Positions 7,946 through 16,881 are shown, numbered from the stretch's first letter. The stretch: DNA of 64,000 nt from Actinoplanes subtropicus (GCF_000721705.1 NZ_JOJL01000027.1:124001-188000), one strand, 5' to 3'. Program-made: numbers and translations. The notes: a model not told the origin generated them from the letters alone.

Positions 7946-8482
7946 TCACTCTTGTGGCCGGAACAGGCCGATCAGCATCTCGACCCGGGCCGTCTCGAAG
8001 TCGGGCCGGAGCCGGCCGTGCCGGGACAGGTCGGCGAGGCCGTGCAGCGCGCTCCACAACAGCTCGGCCCGGGTCTCGTCGCCCGTCGCGGACATCAGCG
8101 GGCCGAACGCGGCGCGCAGCGGCTCGGGCGTGGTCGGCCGGGCGAACTCCAGGTCGGTCGGCATCGAGAACATCGCTTCGTACGCCGCGGGGCGGGAGCG
8201 GGCGAATTCGAGATACGCCCCGCAGAGCGCGCCGAGGTCGCCCGCCGCGCCCATGAGTGCCGCGAGCCGGGCGAAGCCGGCCAGCGCCACGGCCCGGACG
8301 ATGCCGTCCCGCCCGTCGGGGAAATGCCCGTAGAGAACGGGCTGGCTGAAGCCGATCGTGTCGGCGAGCCGCCGCACGGTCACCGCCGCCCACCCGTCGG
8401 CCTCGGCGATCTCGGCCGCCGCCTCGACGATCCGATCCCGCCGGCCGGCGCGGGCCAGTTGCGCTTTCGTAGGGGGCTTCAC
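7946..8482 (-). CDS. TetR/AcrR-family regulator
   Basis: This 178-residue protein has the N-terminal TetR helix-turn-helix (RDRIVEAAAEIAEADG, then LADTIGFSQPVLYGHFPDG) and a helical ligand-binding domain with a TetR_C-like end (ELLWSALHGLADLSRHGRLRPD). It starts at GTG 8482, six bases after the minus-strand -10 hexamer TAGTAT (8489-8494), so its mRNA is probably leaderless. It is divergent from the DUF1772 gene, with two palindromes between them. Control of both directions is likely; this is inference from position. Confidence 0.9.
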   Translation of the reverse strand: MKPPTKAQLARAGRRDRIVEAAAEIAEADGWAAVTVRRLADTIGFSQPVLYGHFPDGRDGIVRAVALAGFARLAALMGAAGDLGALCGAYLEFARSRPAAYEAMFSMPTDLEFARPTTPEPLRAAFGPLMSATGDETRAELLWSALHGLADLSRHGRLRPDFETARVEMLIGLFRPQE

Positions 8483-8491
8483 ACCGCGATA

Positions 8492-8521
8492 CTAGCAGTG
8501 CTAGATTTCTAGCAACGCTAG
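8492..8521. promoter_or_regulatory. Paired TetR operator palindromes
   Basis: CTAGCAGTGCTAG (8492-8504) and CTAGCAACGCTAG (8509-8521) are two 13-bp palindromes spaced 17 bp centre to centre, about 1.6 helical turns. They sit in the intergenic region between tetR and the DUF1772 gene, and the first overlaps the tetR -10 element. Confidence 0.75.
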
Positions 8522-8539
8522 ATTTTCGGGGAGGAACTC

Positions 8540-9019
8540 GTGACCGTACTCGTGGACGTTCTCGCCATCGTCGCCGCGCTGGCCACCGCGGTCATCTTCG
8601 GCACCGACACGGTCGCCGCGCTGGTCCTGCGGCCCACCTACGCCGCGGTCGACGACGGCACCCTGACCCGGGTCGTGGGCCTGGACCACCGCTACGGCAA
8701 CGCCCGCATGCCGGTGCCCGGCATCCTCAGCGTCGTGGCGGGCGCCGCCACCACGCTCACCGCGTTCCTCACCGGGCGCCCGGCCGCCGGCCTCGCCGCC
8801 GGGATCGCCCTGCTCCTGCTGCTGGTCTGGCTGGTCCTGTTCAACCGGATCTCGCTGCCGATCAACAAGGTCTTCATCGAGGCCGCCGAGGCCGGCCGGG
8901 TGCCGGCCGACGCCCGCCGCCTCCAGGAGCGGTGGGACTCGATCATCAACCTGCGCGCGACGCTCCAGGGACTCGCGCTGCTCGGCTTCTGCCTCGCGCT
9001 CGCGCTGGCCGCGGCCTGA
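8540..9019 (+). CDS. DUF1772 (anthrone-oxygenase-like) membrane protein
   Basis: This 159-residue integral membrane protein has four predicted helices (LAIVAALATAVIFGTDTVAALV; PGILSVVAGAATTLTAFL; AAGIALLLLLVWLVLF; and a C-terminal LQGLALLGFCLALALAAA). The RISLPINKVF and RWDSIINLRATLQ motifs are typical of DUF1772. Some relatives are anthrone oxygenases in polyketide pathways; most are uncharacterised. A GGGGAGG ribosome site precedes ATG 8540. It faces the tetR gene across paired operators, so it is the probable regulatory target. Confidence 0.85.
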   Translation: MTVLVDVLAIVAALATAVIFGTDTVAALVLRPTYAAVDDGTLTRVVGLDHRYGNARMPVPGILSVVAGAATTLTAFLTGRPAAGLAAGIALLLLLVWLVLFNRISLPINKVFIEAAEAGRVPADARRLQERWDSIINLRATLQGLALLGFCLALALAAA

Positions 9020-9030
9020 CCCCGGACCAG

Positions 9031-9062
9031 TCGTCCCCACCCCCGGCACTGGGTGGGGACGA
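9031..9062 (+). terminator. Rho-independent-type hairpin
   Basis: TCGTCCCCACCC (9031-9042) pairs with GGGTGGGGACGA (9051-9062), a 12-bp perfect stem with an 8-nt loop, starting 12 bases after the DUF1772 stop. Confidence 0.75.
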
Positions 9063-9132
9063 TTCCATCACCCGGGTACGACACTTCTCCGCGACTGTCC
9101 ACAATGAGCGGGGATACGCCGGGAAGGCCGGC

Positions 9133-9471
9133 ATGAACCGCGACGACGTGGCCCGGGTGCTGCTGGTCGACTACCCGAGCGTCTTCGGGGACCGGACCGC
9201 GCCGGGCCCCGGGGTCCCGTTCGAGCCGGGGGAGATCGCCGCTCTCCGGGACATCCGGTCCGCGCTCGAGGCGGCCTACGTGGCGGCGGCCGAGCGGTCC
9301 GGCGCCGAGTTGGTCGCGATCTCGGGCGTCAGACGCGATCACGCCTTGGGCTCGGCCGAGCCGTGGGTGGCCCCGTTCATCGAGGACCCGATGGCCTTCG
9401 GCGGGTCCTTCCACTCCAACGCGGCGGGCATGGCGGCGGTCGCGGCATACCTCGAGAAGCTGATCCGCTGA
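9133..9471 (+). pseudogene. SGNH/GDSL hydrolase, C-terminal fragment
   Basis: The ~112 residues after ATG 9133 match only the end of secreted SGNH/GDSL esterases. The block HALGSAEPWVAPF, followed by GGSFHSNAAGMAAVAAYL, carries the His of the catalytic triad (normally SFHPNxxG). The N-terminal GDS block and the Gly and Asn blocks are absent, and the sequence upstream is intergenic with a terminator. It is therefore an N-terminally truncated relic, although the fragment itself keeps an open frame and normal codon use. Confidence 0.65.
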
Positions 9472-9552
9472 TCGGGCTCGCCGAGCCGATCGGCGCGGAT
9501 GGCCGAGCCGGACGCGACGGCCGCGATCTCGGCCGGCCGCTCGGGGACCCGA

Positions 9553-9558
9553 TAGATT
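9553..9558 (+). promoter_or_regulatory. -10 hexamer TAGATT of the selAB promoter
   Basis: TAGATT lies six bases before the selA ATG, predicting a leaderless selA-selB transcript. There is no Shine-Dalgarno sequence in the gap. Confidence 0.55.
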
Positions 9559-9564
9559 CGAGCG

Positions 9565-10869
9565 ATGACCGATCCGCGCCGGCGCGTGCCGCGTACCGAT
9601 GTGGTGCTGGCGGACCCTCGCCTGGCCGGCGCTGCCGAGCGGATCGGGCGCCCGGCCGTGAAGGCGGCGGTGGCCGAGGCCCAGCGGCGCGCCCGGGCCG
9701 GCGAGATCGCGCCCGAGGCGGTCGCCGATGCCGCCGTGCGCGCGCTGCCCGGCACGGCCGGTGGCCTGCGGCCGGTGCTGAACGCGACCGGCGTCGTCCT
9801 GCACACCAACCTGGGCCGGGCCGCCCTCTCCCCCGCCGCCGTCGACGCGCTGACCGCCGCCGCCGGTCACACCGACGTCGAGCTCGACCTCCGCACCGGC
9901 GGCCGGGCCCGGCGCGGGCGCAGCGTGCTGGCGGCGCTGCGGCAGGCGGTGCCCGGCGCCGCCGACGTGCATGTCGTCAACAACGGCGCCGCCGCGCTGG
10001 TGCTGGCCGCCACCGCGCTGGCCGCCGGCCGGGAGATCATCGTGAGTCGCGGCGAGCTGGTGGAGATCGGCGACGGCTTCCGCCTGCCCGACCTGCTCCA
10101 GTCGACCGGGGCGCGCCTGCGAGAGGTCGGCACCACCAACCGCACGACCGTAGAAGACTACAGAAACGCGATAAATCAGGATACGGGCTTCATCCTCAAG
10201 GTCCACCCGTCCAACTTCGTGATCACCGGCTTCACCAGCGGCGCGAGCATCAAGGACCTGGCCGCCCTGCCCACCCCGGTGATCGTCGACATCGGCTCCG
10301 GACTCCTCGGACCCGACCAGCTGCTCCCCGGCGAACCGGACGCCACGACCAGCCTCAAAGCCGGCGCCACCCTGGTCACCGCCAGCGGCGACAAGCTGCT
10401 CGGCGGCCCGCAGGCCGGCCTGATCCTCGGCGACGCCGGCCTGATCGAGCGCCTCCGCCGCCACCCCCTCGCCCGCGCGCTGCGCGTCGACAAGCTCACC
10501 CTCGCCGCCCTCCAGGCCACCCTCACCGGCCCGCCCACACCTACCTGGCAGGCGCTGCGCCTGCCCGAACCGGAGCTCAAGGCCCGCACCGAACGGGCGG
10601 CCAAGCGATTGGCCGAGGCCGGCGTCGAGGTCACCCTGATCGCGTCCGAGGCCGTCGTGGGTGGCGGGGGCGCGCCCGGCGTCACCCTCCCGTCGTGGTC
10701 GCTCTCCCTCCCGCGGCCGTACGCGGTGAGCCTGCGCACCGGCGCAATCCCGGTCGTCGGCCGCGTCGAGCGTGGCCGCCTGCTCCTCGATCTGCGCTGC
10801 GTCCCCCCGGAGTCCGACGACGATGTGGTCACCGCCGTCCTCGAAGCCGCCGGCGCATGCACGTCGTAG
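9565..10869 (+). CDS. selA: L-seryl-tRNA(Sec) selenium transferase
   Basis: This PLP enzyme converts Ser-tRNA(Sec) to Sec-tRNA(Sec) using selenophosphate. The 434 residues show the SelA progression: RRVPRTDVVLADPRL; PVLNATGVVLHTNLGRA; HVVNNGAAALVLA; ISRGELVEIGDGFRLPD (here VSRGELVEIGDGF); GTTNRTTVEDY; LKVHPSNFVITGFT; and ASGDKLLGGPQAG, whose Lys277 is the PLP lysine. The length is close to the usual ~450-460. The selA stop lies inside the selB start region (13-bp overlap), so the two are translationally coupled. Confidence 0.97.
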   Translation: MTDPRRRVPRTDVVLADPRLAGAAERIGRPAVKAAVAEAQRRARAGEIAPEAVADAAVRALPGTAGGLRPVLNATGVVLHTNLGRAALSPAAVDALTAAAGHTDVELDLRTGGRARRGRSVLAALRQAVPGAADVHVVNNGAAALVLAATALAAGREIIVSRGELVEIGDGFRLPDLLQSTGARLREVGTTNRTTVEDYRNAINQDTGFILKVHPSNFVITGFTSGASIKDLAALPTPVIVDIGSGLLGPDQLLPGEPDATTSLKAGATLVTASGDKLLGGPQAGLILGDAGLIERLRRHPLARALRVDKLTLAALQATLTGPPTPTWQALRLPEPELKARTERAAKRLAEAGVEVTLIASEAVVGGGGAPGVTLPSWSLSLPRPYAVSLRTGAIPVVGRVERGRLLLDLRCVPPESDDDVVTAVLEAAGACTS

Positions 10870-12605
10870 CCACCGCCGGGCACGTCGACCACGGCAAGTC
10901 GACGCTGGTCCGGGCGCTGACCGGGATGGAGCCGGACCGCTGGGCCGAGGAGCGCCGCCGGGGCATGACGATCGACCTCGGCTTCGCCTGGACCGCGCTG
11001 CCGTCGGGGCGGACCGTGGCGTTCGTCGACGTGCCCGGGCACGAGCGGTTCGTGCCGAACATGCTGGCCGGCGTGGGGCCGGTCCCGGCCGCCCTGATGA
11101 TCGTCGCCGCGGACGAGGGGTGGAAGCCGCAGTCCGCCGAGCATCTGGCCGCGCTGCACGCCCTCGACGTGCGGCACGGCCTGCTCGTCATCACCCGCTC
11201 GGACCTCGCCGATCCGGACATGGCCGAGCGAATGGCCCGGAAGGAGCTGGCCAAGACGTCGCTCGGCGGGATCGAGGCGGTAGCCGTCAGCGCGGTCACC
11301 GGCGCGGGCCTCGACGACCTGCGCGCGGCCCTCGATCGCCTGGTCGACGGCCTGCCCCCGGCCGACCCGGACGCCGCGGTCCGGCTCTGGATCGACCGCG
11401 CCTTCAGCATCAGGGGCGCCGGCACCGTAGTCACCGGCACGCTCGGCGCCGGCCGCCTGCGCCCGGGCGACGAACTCGCCCTCGGCCACGACACCGTCCG
11501 GGTGCGCGGCCTCCAGTCGCTCGGCGAGCAAACCCACCAGGTCGATGCGGTCGCCCGCGTCGCCGTCAACCTCCGCGGCATCGACCGGGCCAAGGCCGCC
11601 CGCGGGGACGCCCTGCTCTCCCCCGGCCGGTTCCGTGACACCGACCTGATCGACGTCCGCGTCCACGGCGACTCGGTGGCCGATCTGCCGCAGACGCTCA
11701 CCCTGCATCTCGGCTCGGCCGCGGTCCCGGTCCGGGTCCGTCCGCTGGGCGCCGACACCGCCCGCTTGCGCCTGTCCCGCCCGCTGCCATTGCGCATCGG
11801 CGACCGCGCCCTGCTGCGCGACCCCGGCCGGCGCCACATCGCGGGCGGCGTCACCCTCCTCGACGTGGCCCCGCCCGGCCTGACCCGGCGGGGCGCCGCC
11901 GCGGCCCGGGCCGCCGTGCTCGACCGCGTCGACGGCGTCCCCGACCTGGCCGCCGAGCTGCGCCGCCGGCTGATCGCCCGACGCGCCGACCTGATCGCGA
12001 TGGGCGTCCCCGTCGAGGACGAGCGGGAGTGGCTCGTCGACCCGGCGCACTGGGCGACCCTCAAGCAGAAACTGGCCGAGGAAGTCGCCCGGCACGCCCA
12101 GGAGAACCCGCTCGAGCCCGGCGCCCCGCTCGAAGCCCTCCGCCACCGCCTCGGCCTGCCCGACCGGGCGCTGGTCGAGGCACTCGTCGAAGCCCCGCTC
12201 GTCACCCGGGGCGGGCGGGTGTCGGCGGACGGGCCCCCGGGCATTCCGGCCGAGCTGACCGCCGCCGTGGACAAGGCCTTCGCGGGGCTCGGCCCGTTCG
12301 CCGCGCCCGAGGCGTACGACCTGGTCGGTCTGGGTCTTGGTCCGCGGCAGCAGGCGGCGGCCGTCCGCGCCGGGCTGCTGATTCAGCTGGCGCCCAACGT
12401 GCTGCTGCGGGCCGGTGCGGCCGAGCGCGCCGCGCGGGAACTGGCCCGGATCGAGCAGCCGTTCACGCTCAGCGAGGCCCGCAGGGCGCTCGACACCACC
12501 CGCCGGGTCGCGGTGCCGCTGCTGGAGTTGCTGGACCGGCGCGGGCTGGCCCGGCGGCTCGGCGACAATCGGCGTATCACCGACCCACAGGAGAACTTCG
12601 CCTGA
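10857..12605 (+). CDS. selB: Selenocysteine-specific elongation factor SelB
   Basis: This GTPase brings Sec-tRNA(Sec) to UGA codons followed by a SECIS hairpin. The 582-residue protein starts at ATG 10857 with the G1 loop GHVDHGKST, then MTIDLGFAW (G2 region), DVPGHERFVPNM (G3) and TRSDLAD (G4, with Arg instead of the common Lys). EF-Tu-like beta-barrel domains follow. The last ~220 residues are the winged-helix repeats that contact the SECIS RNA (ending EARRALDTTRRVAVPLLELLDRRGL). The long open frame upstream of 10857 is the antisense or shifted reading of selA and is not part of the protein. Confidence 0.97.
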   Translation: MHVVATAGHVDHGKSTLVRALTGMEPDRWAEERRRGMTIDLGFAWTALPSGRTVAFVDVPGHERFVPNMLAGVGPVPAALMIVAADEGWKPQSAEHLAALHALDVRHGLLVITRSDLADPDMAERMARKELAKTSLGGIEAVAVSAVTGAGLDDLRAALDRLVDGLPPADPDAAVRLWIDRAFSIRGAGTVVTGTLGAGRLRPGDELALGHDTVRVRGLQSLGEQTHQVDAVARVAVNLRGIDRAKAARGDALLSPGRFRDTDLIDVRVHGDSVADLPQTLTLHLGSAAVPVRVRPLGADTARLRLSRPLPLRIGDRALLRDPGRRHIAGGVTLLDVAPPGLTRRGAAAARAAVLDRVDGVPDLAAELRRRLIARRADLIAMGVPVEDEREWLVDPAHWATLKQKLAEEVARHAQENPLEPGAPLEALRHRLGLPDRALVEALVEAPLVTRGGRVSADGPPGIPAELTAAVDKAFAGLGPFAAPEAYDLVGLGLGPRQQAAAVRAGLLIQLAPNVLLRAGAAERAARELARIEQPFTLSEARRALDTTRRVAVPLLELLDRRGLARRLGDNRRITDPQENFA

Positions 12606-12647
12606 CCGCCGCCCGCCGTTTGCGTGCGTGCTTGAACACTGTCCGGC

Positions 12648-14591
12648 ATGGACCGGATCAATCGTCGTGGTTTCCTGGGGCTGGCCGCCGGCGCGACCGC
12701 CATGACCGCTCTCACGCCGAGCATCGCGCGCGCCGCGGCCATCCCGGCCGACCGCCGCACCGGCACGATCGCCGACGTCGAGCACATCGTCGTCCTCATG
12801 CAGGAGAACCGCTCGTTCGACCACTACTTCGGCTCGCTGCGCGGGGTCCGCGGGTTCGGCGACCGGGCGCCGGTGACCAAGCCGGACGGCGAGTCGGTCT
12901 GGCATCAGAACGGCGTGCTGCCGTTCCGGCCGGACATCGACGACCTGGGGCTCGCCTTCCTGGAGGACCTGCCGCACGGCTGGAACGACGGGCACGCCGC
13001 GTTCAACGGCGGCCGCTACGACGGGTGGGTGCCGGCCAAGGGGTCGACCACGATGGCGTACCTGACCCGGGAGGACATCCCGTTCCACTACGCGCTCGCC
13101 GACCAGTTCACCGTCTGCGACGCGTACCACTGCTCGCTGATCGGCCCGACCGACCCGAACCGTTACTACATGTGGACCGGCTACGTCGGCAACGACGGCA
13201 AGGGCGGCGGCCCGGTCGTCACCAACGACGAGCTCGGCTACGGCTGGACCACCTACCCGGAGCGGCTCGAGGCGGCGGGCGTCTCCTGGAAGATCTACCA
13301 GGACGCGGGCGACGGGCTGGACGCGGCCGGCTCCTGGGGCTGGACGTCCGACGCGTACATCGGCAACTACGGCGACAACTCGCTGCTCTACTTCAACCAG
13401 TACCGCAACGCCGCGCCCGGCTCGCCGCTCTACGACAAGGCCCGCACCGGCACTTCCGTGAAATCCGGCGACGACATGTTCGCCCCGCTCCGGAAGGACG
13501 TGCTCGACGGCAAGCTGCCGCAGGTGTCCTGGATCGTCGCGCCGGAGGCGTACACCGAGCACCCGAACTGGCCGGCCAACTACGGCGCCTGGTACATCGC
13601 GAACGTCCTGGACGCGCTCACCGCCGACCCCAAGGTGTGGGCGCGGACGGTCCTGCTCATCACGTACGACGAGAACGACGGCTTCTTCGACCACGTGGTC
13701 CCGGCCTACCCGACCGCCGGCAACTCCACCGTAGACCTGCGCGACGAGTTCCTGGCCGCCTCCAACGGCCACGTCGCCGGGCCGTTCGGGCTGGGCCAGC
13801 GGGTCCCGATGCTGGCGGTCTCGCCGTGGAGCACCGGCGGCTTCGTCTGCTCGGAGGTCTACGACCACACCTCGATCATCCGGTTCATCGAGAAGCGCTT
13901 CGGCGTGCACGAGCCGAACATCTCGCCCTGGCGGCGCGCGGTCTGCGGCGATCTGACGGCCGCCTTCGACTTCGGCCGGACCCGGCCGGTGCACCCCCGA
14001 CTTCCGGACACTTCGGCGTACGCCCCGGCCGACCGCGACCGGCACCCGGACTACCAGCCGACGCCCCCGTCCGACCCCAAGCTCCCGCACCAGGAGCGCG
14101 GCCTGCGCCCGGCCCGCCCGCTGCCGTACGACCTGGCCGCCGACGCCCGCTTCGGCGCCGGCCTGACCATCACGTTCGCGAGCCGGGGCAACGCCGGCGC
14201 GGTCTTCTACGCCAGCACGCACGGCGGCGACCCCCGTACCTTCACCGCCGCCGCCCGCACCCACCTGAGCGGCACCTGGCCGGCCGACGCCGACGTCACC
14301 GTGCACGGGCCGAACGGCTTCGTCCGCCGGTTCCGCGCGCCCGGGGTCGAGGCCACCACCCGGCAGGGGCGGCTCACGCTGGCGAACCCGTCGGGACGGG
14401 CCGCCCGGGTGGTCCTGGCCGACGCGTACACCGGGGACCGCACGGTGATCCGGCTGAACCCGGGCCAGTCCCAGGTGCGCCACCTGCCGCTCTGCGAGGG
14501 CTGGTACGACCTCACGCTCACCAGCGACCTCGACCCGAAGTACGTCCGCCGCCTGGTCGGCAACGTCGAGCCGGGCGTCAGCCAGCCGTAA
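12648..14591 (+). CDS. Phosphocholine-specific phospholipase C, Tat-exported
   Basis: This 647-residue acid-phosphatase-superfamily phospholipase C cleaves phosphatidylcholine or sphingomyelin outside the cell. The N-terminus INRRGFLGLAAGATAMTAL is a twin-arginine signal. The catalytic domain shows HIVVLMQENRSFDHYFG (the nucleophile/metal region), DPNRYYMWTGYV, TYDENDGFFDHVVP and EVYDHTSIIRFIEKRFG. The last ~150 residues are the two C-terminal beta domains (DUF756) typical of the bacterial enzymes. Its stop overlaps the convergent ridA-like gene by 14 bp. No chaperone gene is adjacent. Confidence 0.92.
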   Translation: MDRINRRGFLGLAAGATAMTALTPSIARAAAIPADRRTGTIADVEHIVVLMQENRSFDHYFGSLRGVRGFGDRAPVTKPDGESVWHQNGVLPFRPDIDDLGLAFLEDLPHGWNDGHAAFNGGRYDGWVPAKGSTTMAYLTREDIPFHYALADQFTVCDAYHCSLIGPTDPNRYYMWTGYVGNDGKGGGPVVTNDELGYGWTTYPERLEAAGVSWKIYQDAGDGLDAAGSWGWTSDAYIGNYGDNSLLYFNQYRNAAPGSPLYDKARTGTSVKSGDDMFAPLRKDVLDGKLPQVSWIVAPEAYTEHPNWPANYGAWYIANVLDALTADPKVWARTVLLITYDENDGFFDHVVPAYPTAGNSTVDLRDEFLAASNGHVAGPFGLGQRVPMLAVSPWSTGGFVCSEVYDHTSIIRFIEKRFGVHEPNISPWRRAVCGDLTAAFDFGRTRPVHPRLPDTSAYAPADRDRHPDYQPTPPSDPKLPHQERGLRPARPLPYDLAADARFGAGLTITFASRGNAGAVFYASTHGGDPRTFTAAARTHLSGTWPADADVTVHGPNGFVRRFRAPGVEATTRQGRLTLANPSGRAARVVLADAYTGDRTVIRLNPGQSQVRHLPLCEGWYDLTLTSDLDPKYVRRLVGNVEPGVSQP

Positions 14592-14988
14592 CCGCCGCGG
14601 TCACCTCCACCTCGAGCACCGCCCCCGGCAGGAACAGCGCGCCGGCCTGAACCGTCGTGCTGGCCGGGGGCGGCGTCCCGGGAAACAGCCGGCGGCGGAC
14701 CGCTCCGTAGGCCGCCAGGTCACCGAGGTCGGTCATGAACGTGCGGATGTGCAGCACGTCCGCGAACGTCGCCCCGTGCGCGGCGAGCAGCCCGCCGATG
14801 ATCTCGAAGATCCGCTCGGCCTGCCGGCCCGCGTCGCCGGGCGCCACGACCCGGCCGTCGTCGCCCACCGCCACCTGACCGGCGAGCATCAGCAGCGCGC
14901 CGCCGGGCAGGTCCACCCGGGCCACGTGGGCGAACCGGTCGCCGAACGGCGCCGCGACGGTCTTCGGATTGTCCAGGGTCAGCTTCAT
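14578..14988 (-). CDS. RidA-family (YjgF/YER057c/UK114) protein
   Basis: This 136-residue RidA-like protein is of the family whose archetypes hydrolyse reactive enamine/imine intermediates. It shows FAHVARVDLPGGALLMLAGQVAVGDDG, then the AERIFEIIGGLLAAHGATFADVLHIRTFMTD helix (quoted in part: GGLLAAHGATFADVLHIRTF), and the end GAVLEVEVTAAV. The archetypal RidA arginine before the final strand is not obvious, so it may belong to another subgroup with a different activity. ATG 14988 lies seven bases after a minus-strand TACCGT hexamer (14996-15001), so it is predicted leaderless. It is divergent from a LysR gene. Confidence 0.85.
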   Translation of the reverse strand: MKLTLDNPKTVAAPFGDRFAHVARVDLPGGALLMLAGQVAVGDDGRVVAPGDAGRQAERIFEIIGGLLAAHGATFADVLHIRTFMTDLGDLAAYGAVRRRLFPGTPPPASTTVQAGALFLPGAVLEVEVTAAVTAG

Positions 14989-15034
14989 GCCGCCGACGGT
15001 AGGGCTTCGGCCGCCATGCGACCAACGAATGTCG

Positions 15035-15051
15035 AGCATGGCTGGCATGCT
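15035..15051. promoter_or_regulatory. LysR-type operator candidate
   Basis: AGCATG-N5-CATGCT is a perfect interrupted palindrome in the 71-bp gap between the divergent ridA-like and lysR genes. It ends nine bases upstream of the lysR start, as expected for an autoregulatory LysR box. Confidence 0.6.
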
Positions 15052-15059
15052 TGGCGGTC

Positions 15060-16010
15060 ATGGATACCCAGCTGCTCGAGGTGTTCCGCACGGTCGCGCA
15101 CCTCGGGTCGATCACGGCGGCCGCGCGCCGGCTCGGGTTCACCCAGTCGGCGGTCTCCCGCCAGATCGCGGTGCTCGAGACGGAGTTGGGCGGCCCGGTC
15201 TTCGACCGGCTGCCGCGCGGGGTTGCGCTCACCGAGGAGGGTCGCGCGCTTCTGCCGTACGCGTCGCAGATGCTCGACGGTCTGGACGGCGCGCGGCGGG
15301 CGGTGGCCGACGTCCGGGCGGTCGGCACGGGCCGGCTCCGGGTCGGCGCCTTTCCGACCGCGGTGGCCGCGCTGGTACCGGCCGCGCTGGCGAGCTTTCG
15401 CCAGGCGTACCCACAAGTGCATTTGAATTTGGTCGAGGGGCTGACGCCGCGCCTGCTCGAACGGCTCGCCGCGGGAGACGCGGATGTCGCGGTGGTGAGT
15501 TCGTCGCCCGCGGGGCCGCTCGATCGGGCCCGATTCGACCTGCACCACCTGCTCGACGAGCGGATGCTCATCGCCGTTCCGCGCGGTCACCGGCTGGCCC
15601 GGCGCCGGACGGTCCGGATGGCCGACCTGGCCGAGGACGCGTTCATCGCCGGCAGCGCGACCGCCGAGGAGACCCTGCTGCGGGCCTCGCTGCCGACCGG
15701 CTTCCGGCCGCGCATCGAGATCACCGCGGCCGACTGGACCGGCAAGCTGGGCTGCGTCGCGGCCGGGCTGGGCGTGGCGTTGCTGCCCGCCCTGGCCGCG
15801 AGCCGGGTGCCGCCGGGGATCGCGCTGCTGCGCCTGCACCGCGACGACGAGTCGATCCGGCAGGTCTACGCGGCGACGCTGCCCGGCCGCACCCGGCCGC
15901 CCGCGGTGACCCGGTTCCTCGGCCACCTGCGGGCGGCGGCTACTACTTCAGTGGTAGCGCGGGATACCACCGATGCCGGACGTGACCGCGGTATACCGCC
16001 CGTACGGTAG
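15060..16010 (+). CDS. LysR-family transcriptional regulator
   Basis: This 316-residue LysR regulator starts at ATG 15060 (a TTG at 15051 lies inside the operator and is rejected). The winged HTH is LLEVFRTVAHLGSITAAARRLGFTQSAVSRQIAVLE. In parts, SITAAARRLGFTQSAVSRQ is the diagnostic stretch. The periplasmic-binding-like effector domain follows (VGAFPTAVAALVPAAL, GDADVAVVSS, AAGLGVALLPALAA). It probably controls the divergent ridA-like gene; the effector is unknown. Confidence 0.92.
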   Translation: MDTQLLEVFRTVAHLGSITAAARRLGFTQSAVSRQIAVLETELGGPVFDRLPRGVALTEEGRALLPYASQMLDGLDGARRAVADVRAVGTGRLRVGAFPTAVAALVPAALASFRQAYPQVHLNLVEGLTPRLLERLAAGDADVAVVSSSPAGPLDRARFDLHHLLDERMLIAVPRGHRLARRRTVRMADLAEDAFIAGSATAEETLLRASLPTGFRPRIEITAADWTGKLGCVAAGLGVALLPALAASRVPPGIALLRLHRDDESIRQVYAATLPGRTRPPAVTRFLGHLRAAATTSVVARDTTDAGRDRGIPPVR

Positions 16011-16014
16011 GTGC

Positions 16015-16115
16015 ATGCCGTTCCGCCAGCCGCCCAGCCCCGCCCTGCGCGGCTGGCTCGCCGGCGCCGCGATCGGCCTGCTGAGCGCGGTGGGCGCGGT
16101 CATGCGAGTCGCCCA
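16015..16115 (+). pseudogene. Sensor-kinase-like membrane protein, N-terminal stub
   Basis: ATG 16015 has a proper -10 hexamer (TACGGT, 16003-16008) six bases upstream and opens MPFRQPPSPALRGWLAGAAI followed by GLLSAVGAV, a first membrane helix like those of actinobacterial NarX/DesK-type kinases. After about 33 residues the sequence breaks. The next recognisable coding material, in another frame, is the middle of a response regulator. The kinase body is missing. Confidence 0.45.
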
Positions 16116-16119
16116 GGAC

Positions 16120-16801
16120 CGCCACGCCGGCCACGGTCTCGCTCGCCCGCGACACGCATGCCGACGTCGTGCTGGCCGCGCTGCGGGCCGGGGCCAGCGG
16201 ATTCCTCAGCAAGGACGTCGACCCCGGGGAACTGCTGCGCGCGATCCGGGTCACCGCGGCCGGCGACGCCCTGCTCACGCCCCGGGCCACCCGCGGGCTC
16301 ATCGACCGCTTCCTGACCTCGCCGGCCGCCGAGGCCCCGCTGACTCCCCCGCCGGCGCTGGCCACGCTCACCGACCGGGAGCGCGAGGTGCTGCGGCTGG
16401 TGGCCCTCGGCCGGTCGAACGAGGAGATCGCCGAGCGGCTCGTGCACGCCGGTATGCGGGGCAAGGACAGCAACACGTCCGCCTATACCGGGAACGCGCC
16501 GTGGGGCGTGACCGACCTGAAGGCGGCGGTTCGGTATGTGCGGTACAACGCCCTGTACTTCCTGAACGCCTCGTACGCGGGCTGCCAGAGCGCCGAGGTC
16601 GCCCCGCACTGGCGCATCCGCACCGGCATCATGCAGGGCGACACCGCCAACACGACCGAGGTCAACCTGGCCCTCGCCCTGGCCGGCTACGGCGTCCGGA
16701 AGGTCGACTTCGCCACCGTCTGGGGCCAGGGCCACACCATGGCCGAACGAACCGGCGACGCCACGGCCAACTTCATCAGCTGGGTCAAGGAGCTCGGGTG
16801 A
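16120..16801 (+). pseudogene. Response-regulator fragment fused to a tannase/esterase fragment
   Basis: From about 16120 one open frame encodes the second half of a NarL-type receiver (LAALRAGASGFLSKDVDPGELLRAI), a linker, and the first part of a LuxR HTH (LTDREREVLRLVALGRSNEEIAERL). The HTH recognition helix is missing. The frame then passes directly into GMRGKDSNTSAYTGNAPWGV, DLKAAVRYVRYNA, APHWRIRTGIMQGDTANTTE and DFATVWGQGHTMAERTGD. These match pieces of a subtype-B tannase-like alpha/beta hydrolase, including its C-terminal His region, but the catalytic serine block is gone. The frame is open to TGA 16799-16801, yet neither half can work as its family does. I read it as the product of two or more deletions. 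Confidence 0.65.
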
Positions 16802-16881
16802 CGCCCTTCACCGCGCCGTTTCCCCGCGCCCCGCCTACAGTGGGTGTGCCCGCCTGCCCATCCGCCGAACCGAGGAGCACC

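Noticed and set aside
9363..10856. N-terminal extension of SelB
   Set aside because: The frame overlaps selA out of register and has no GTPase-family homology before GHVDHGKST at 10857.
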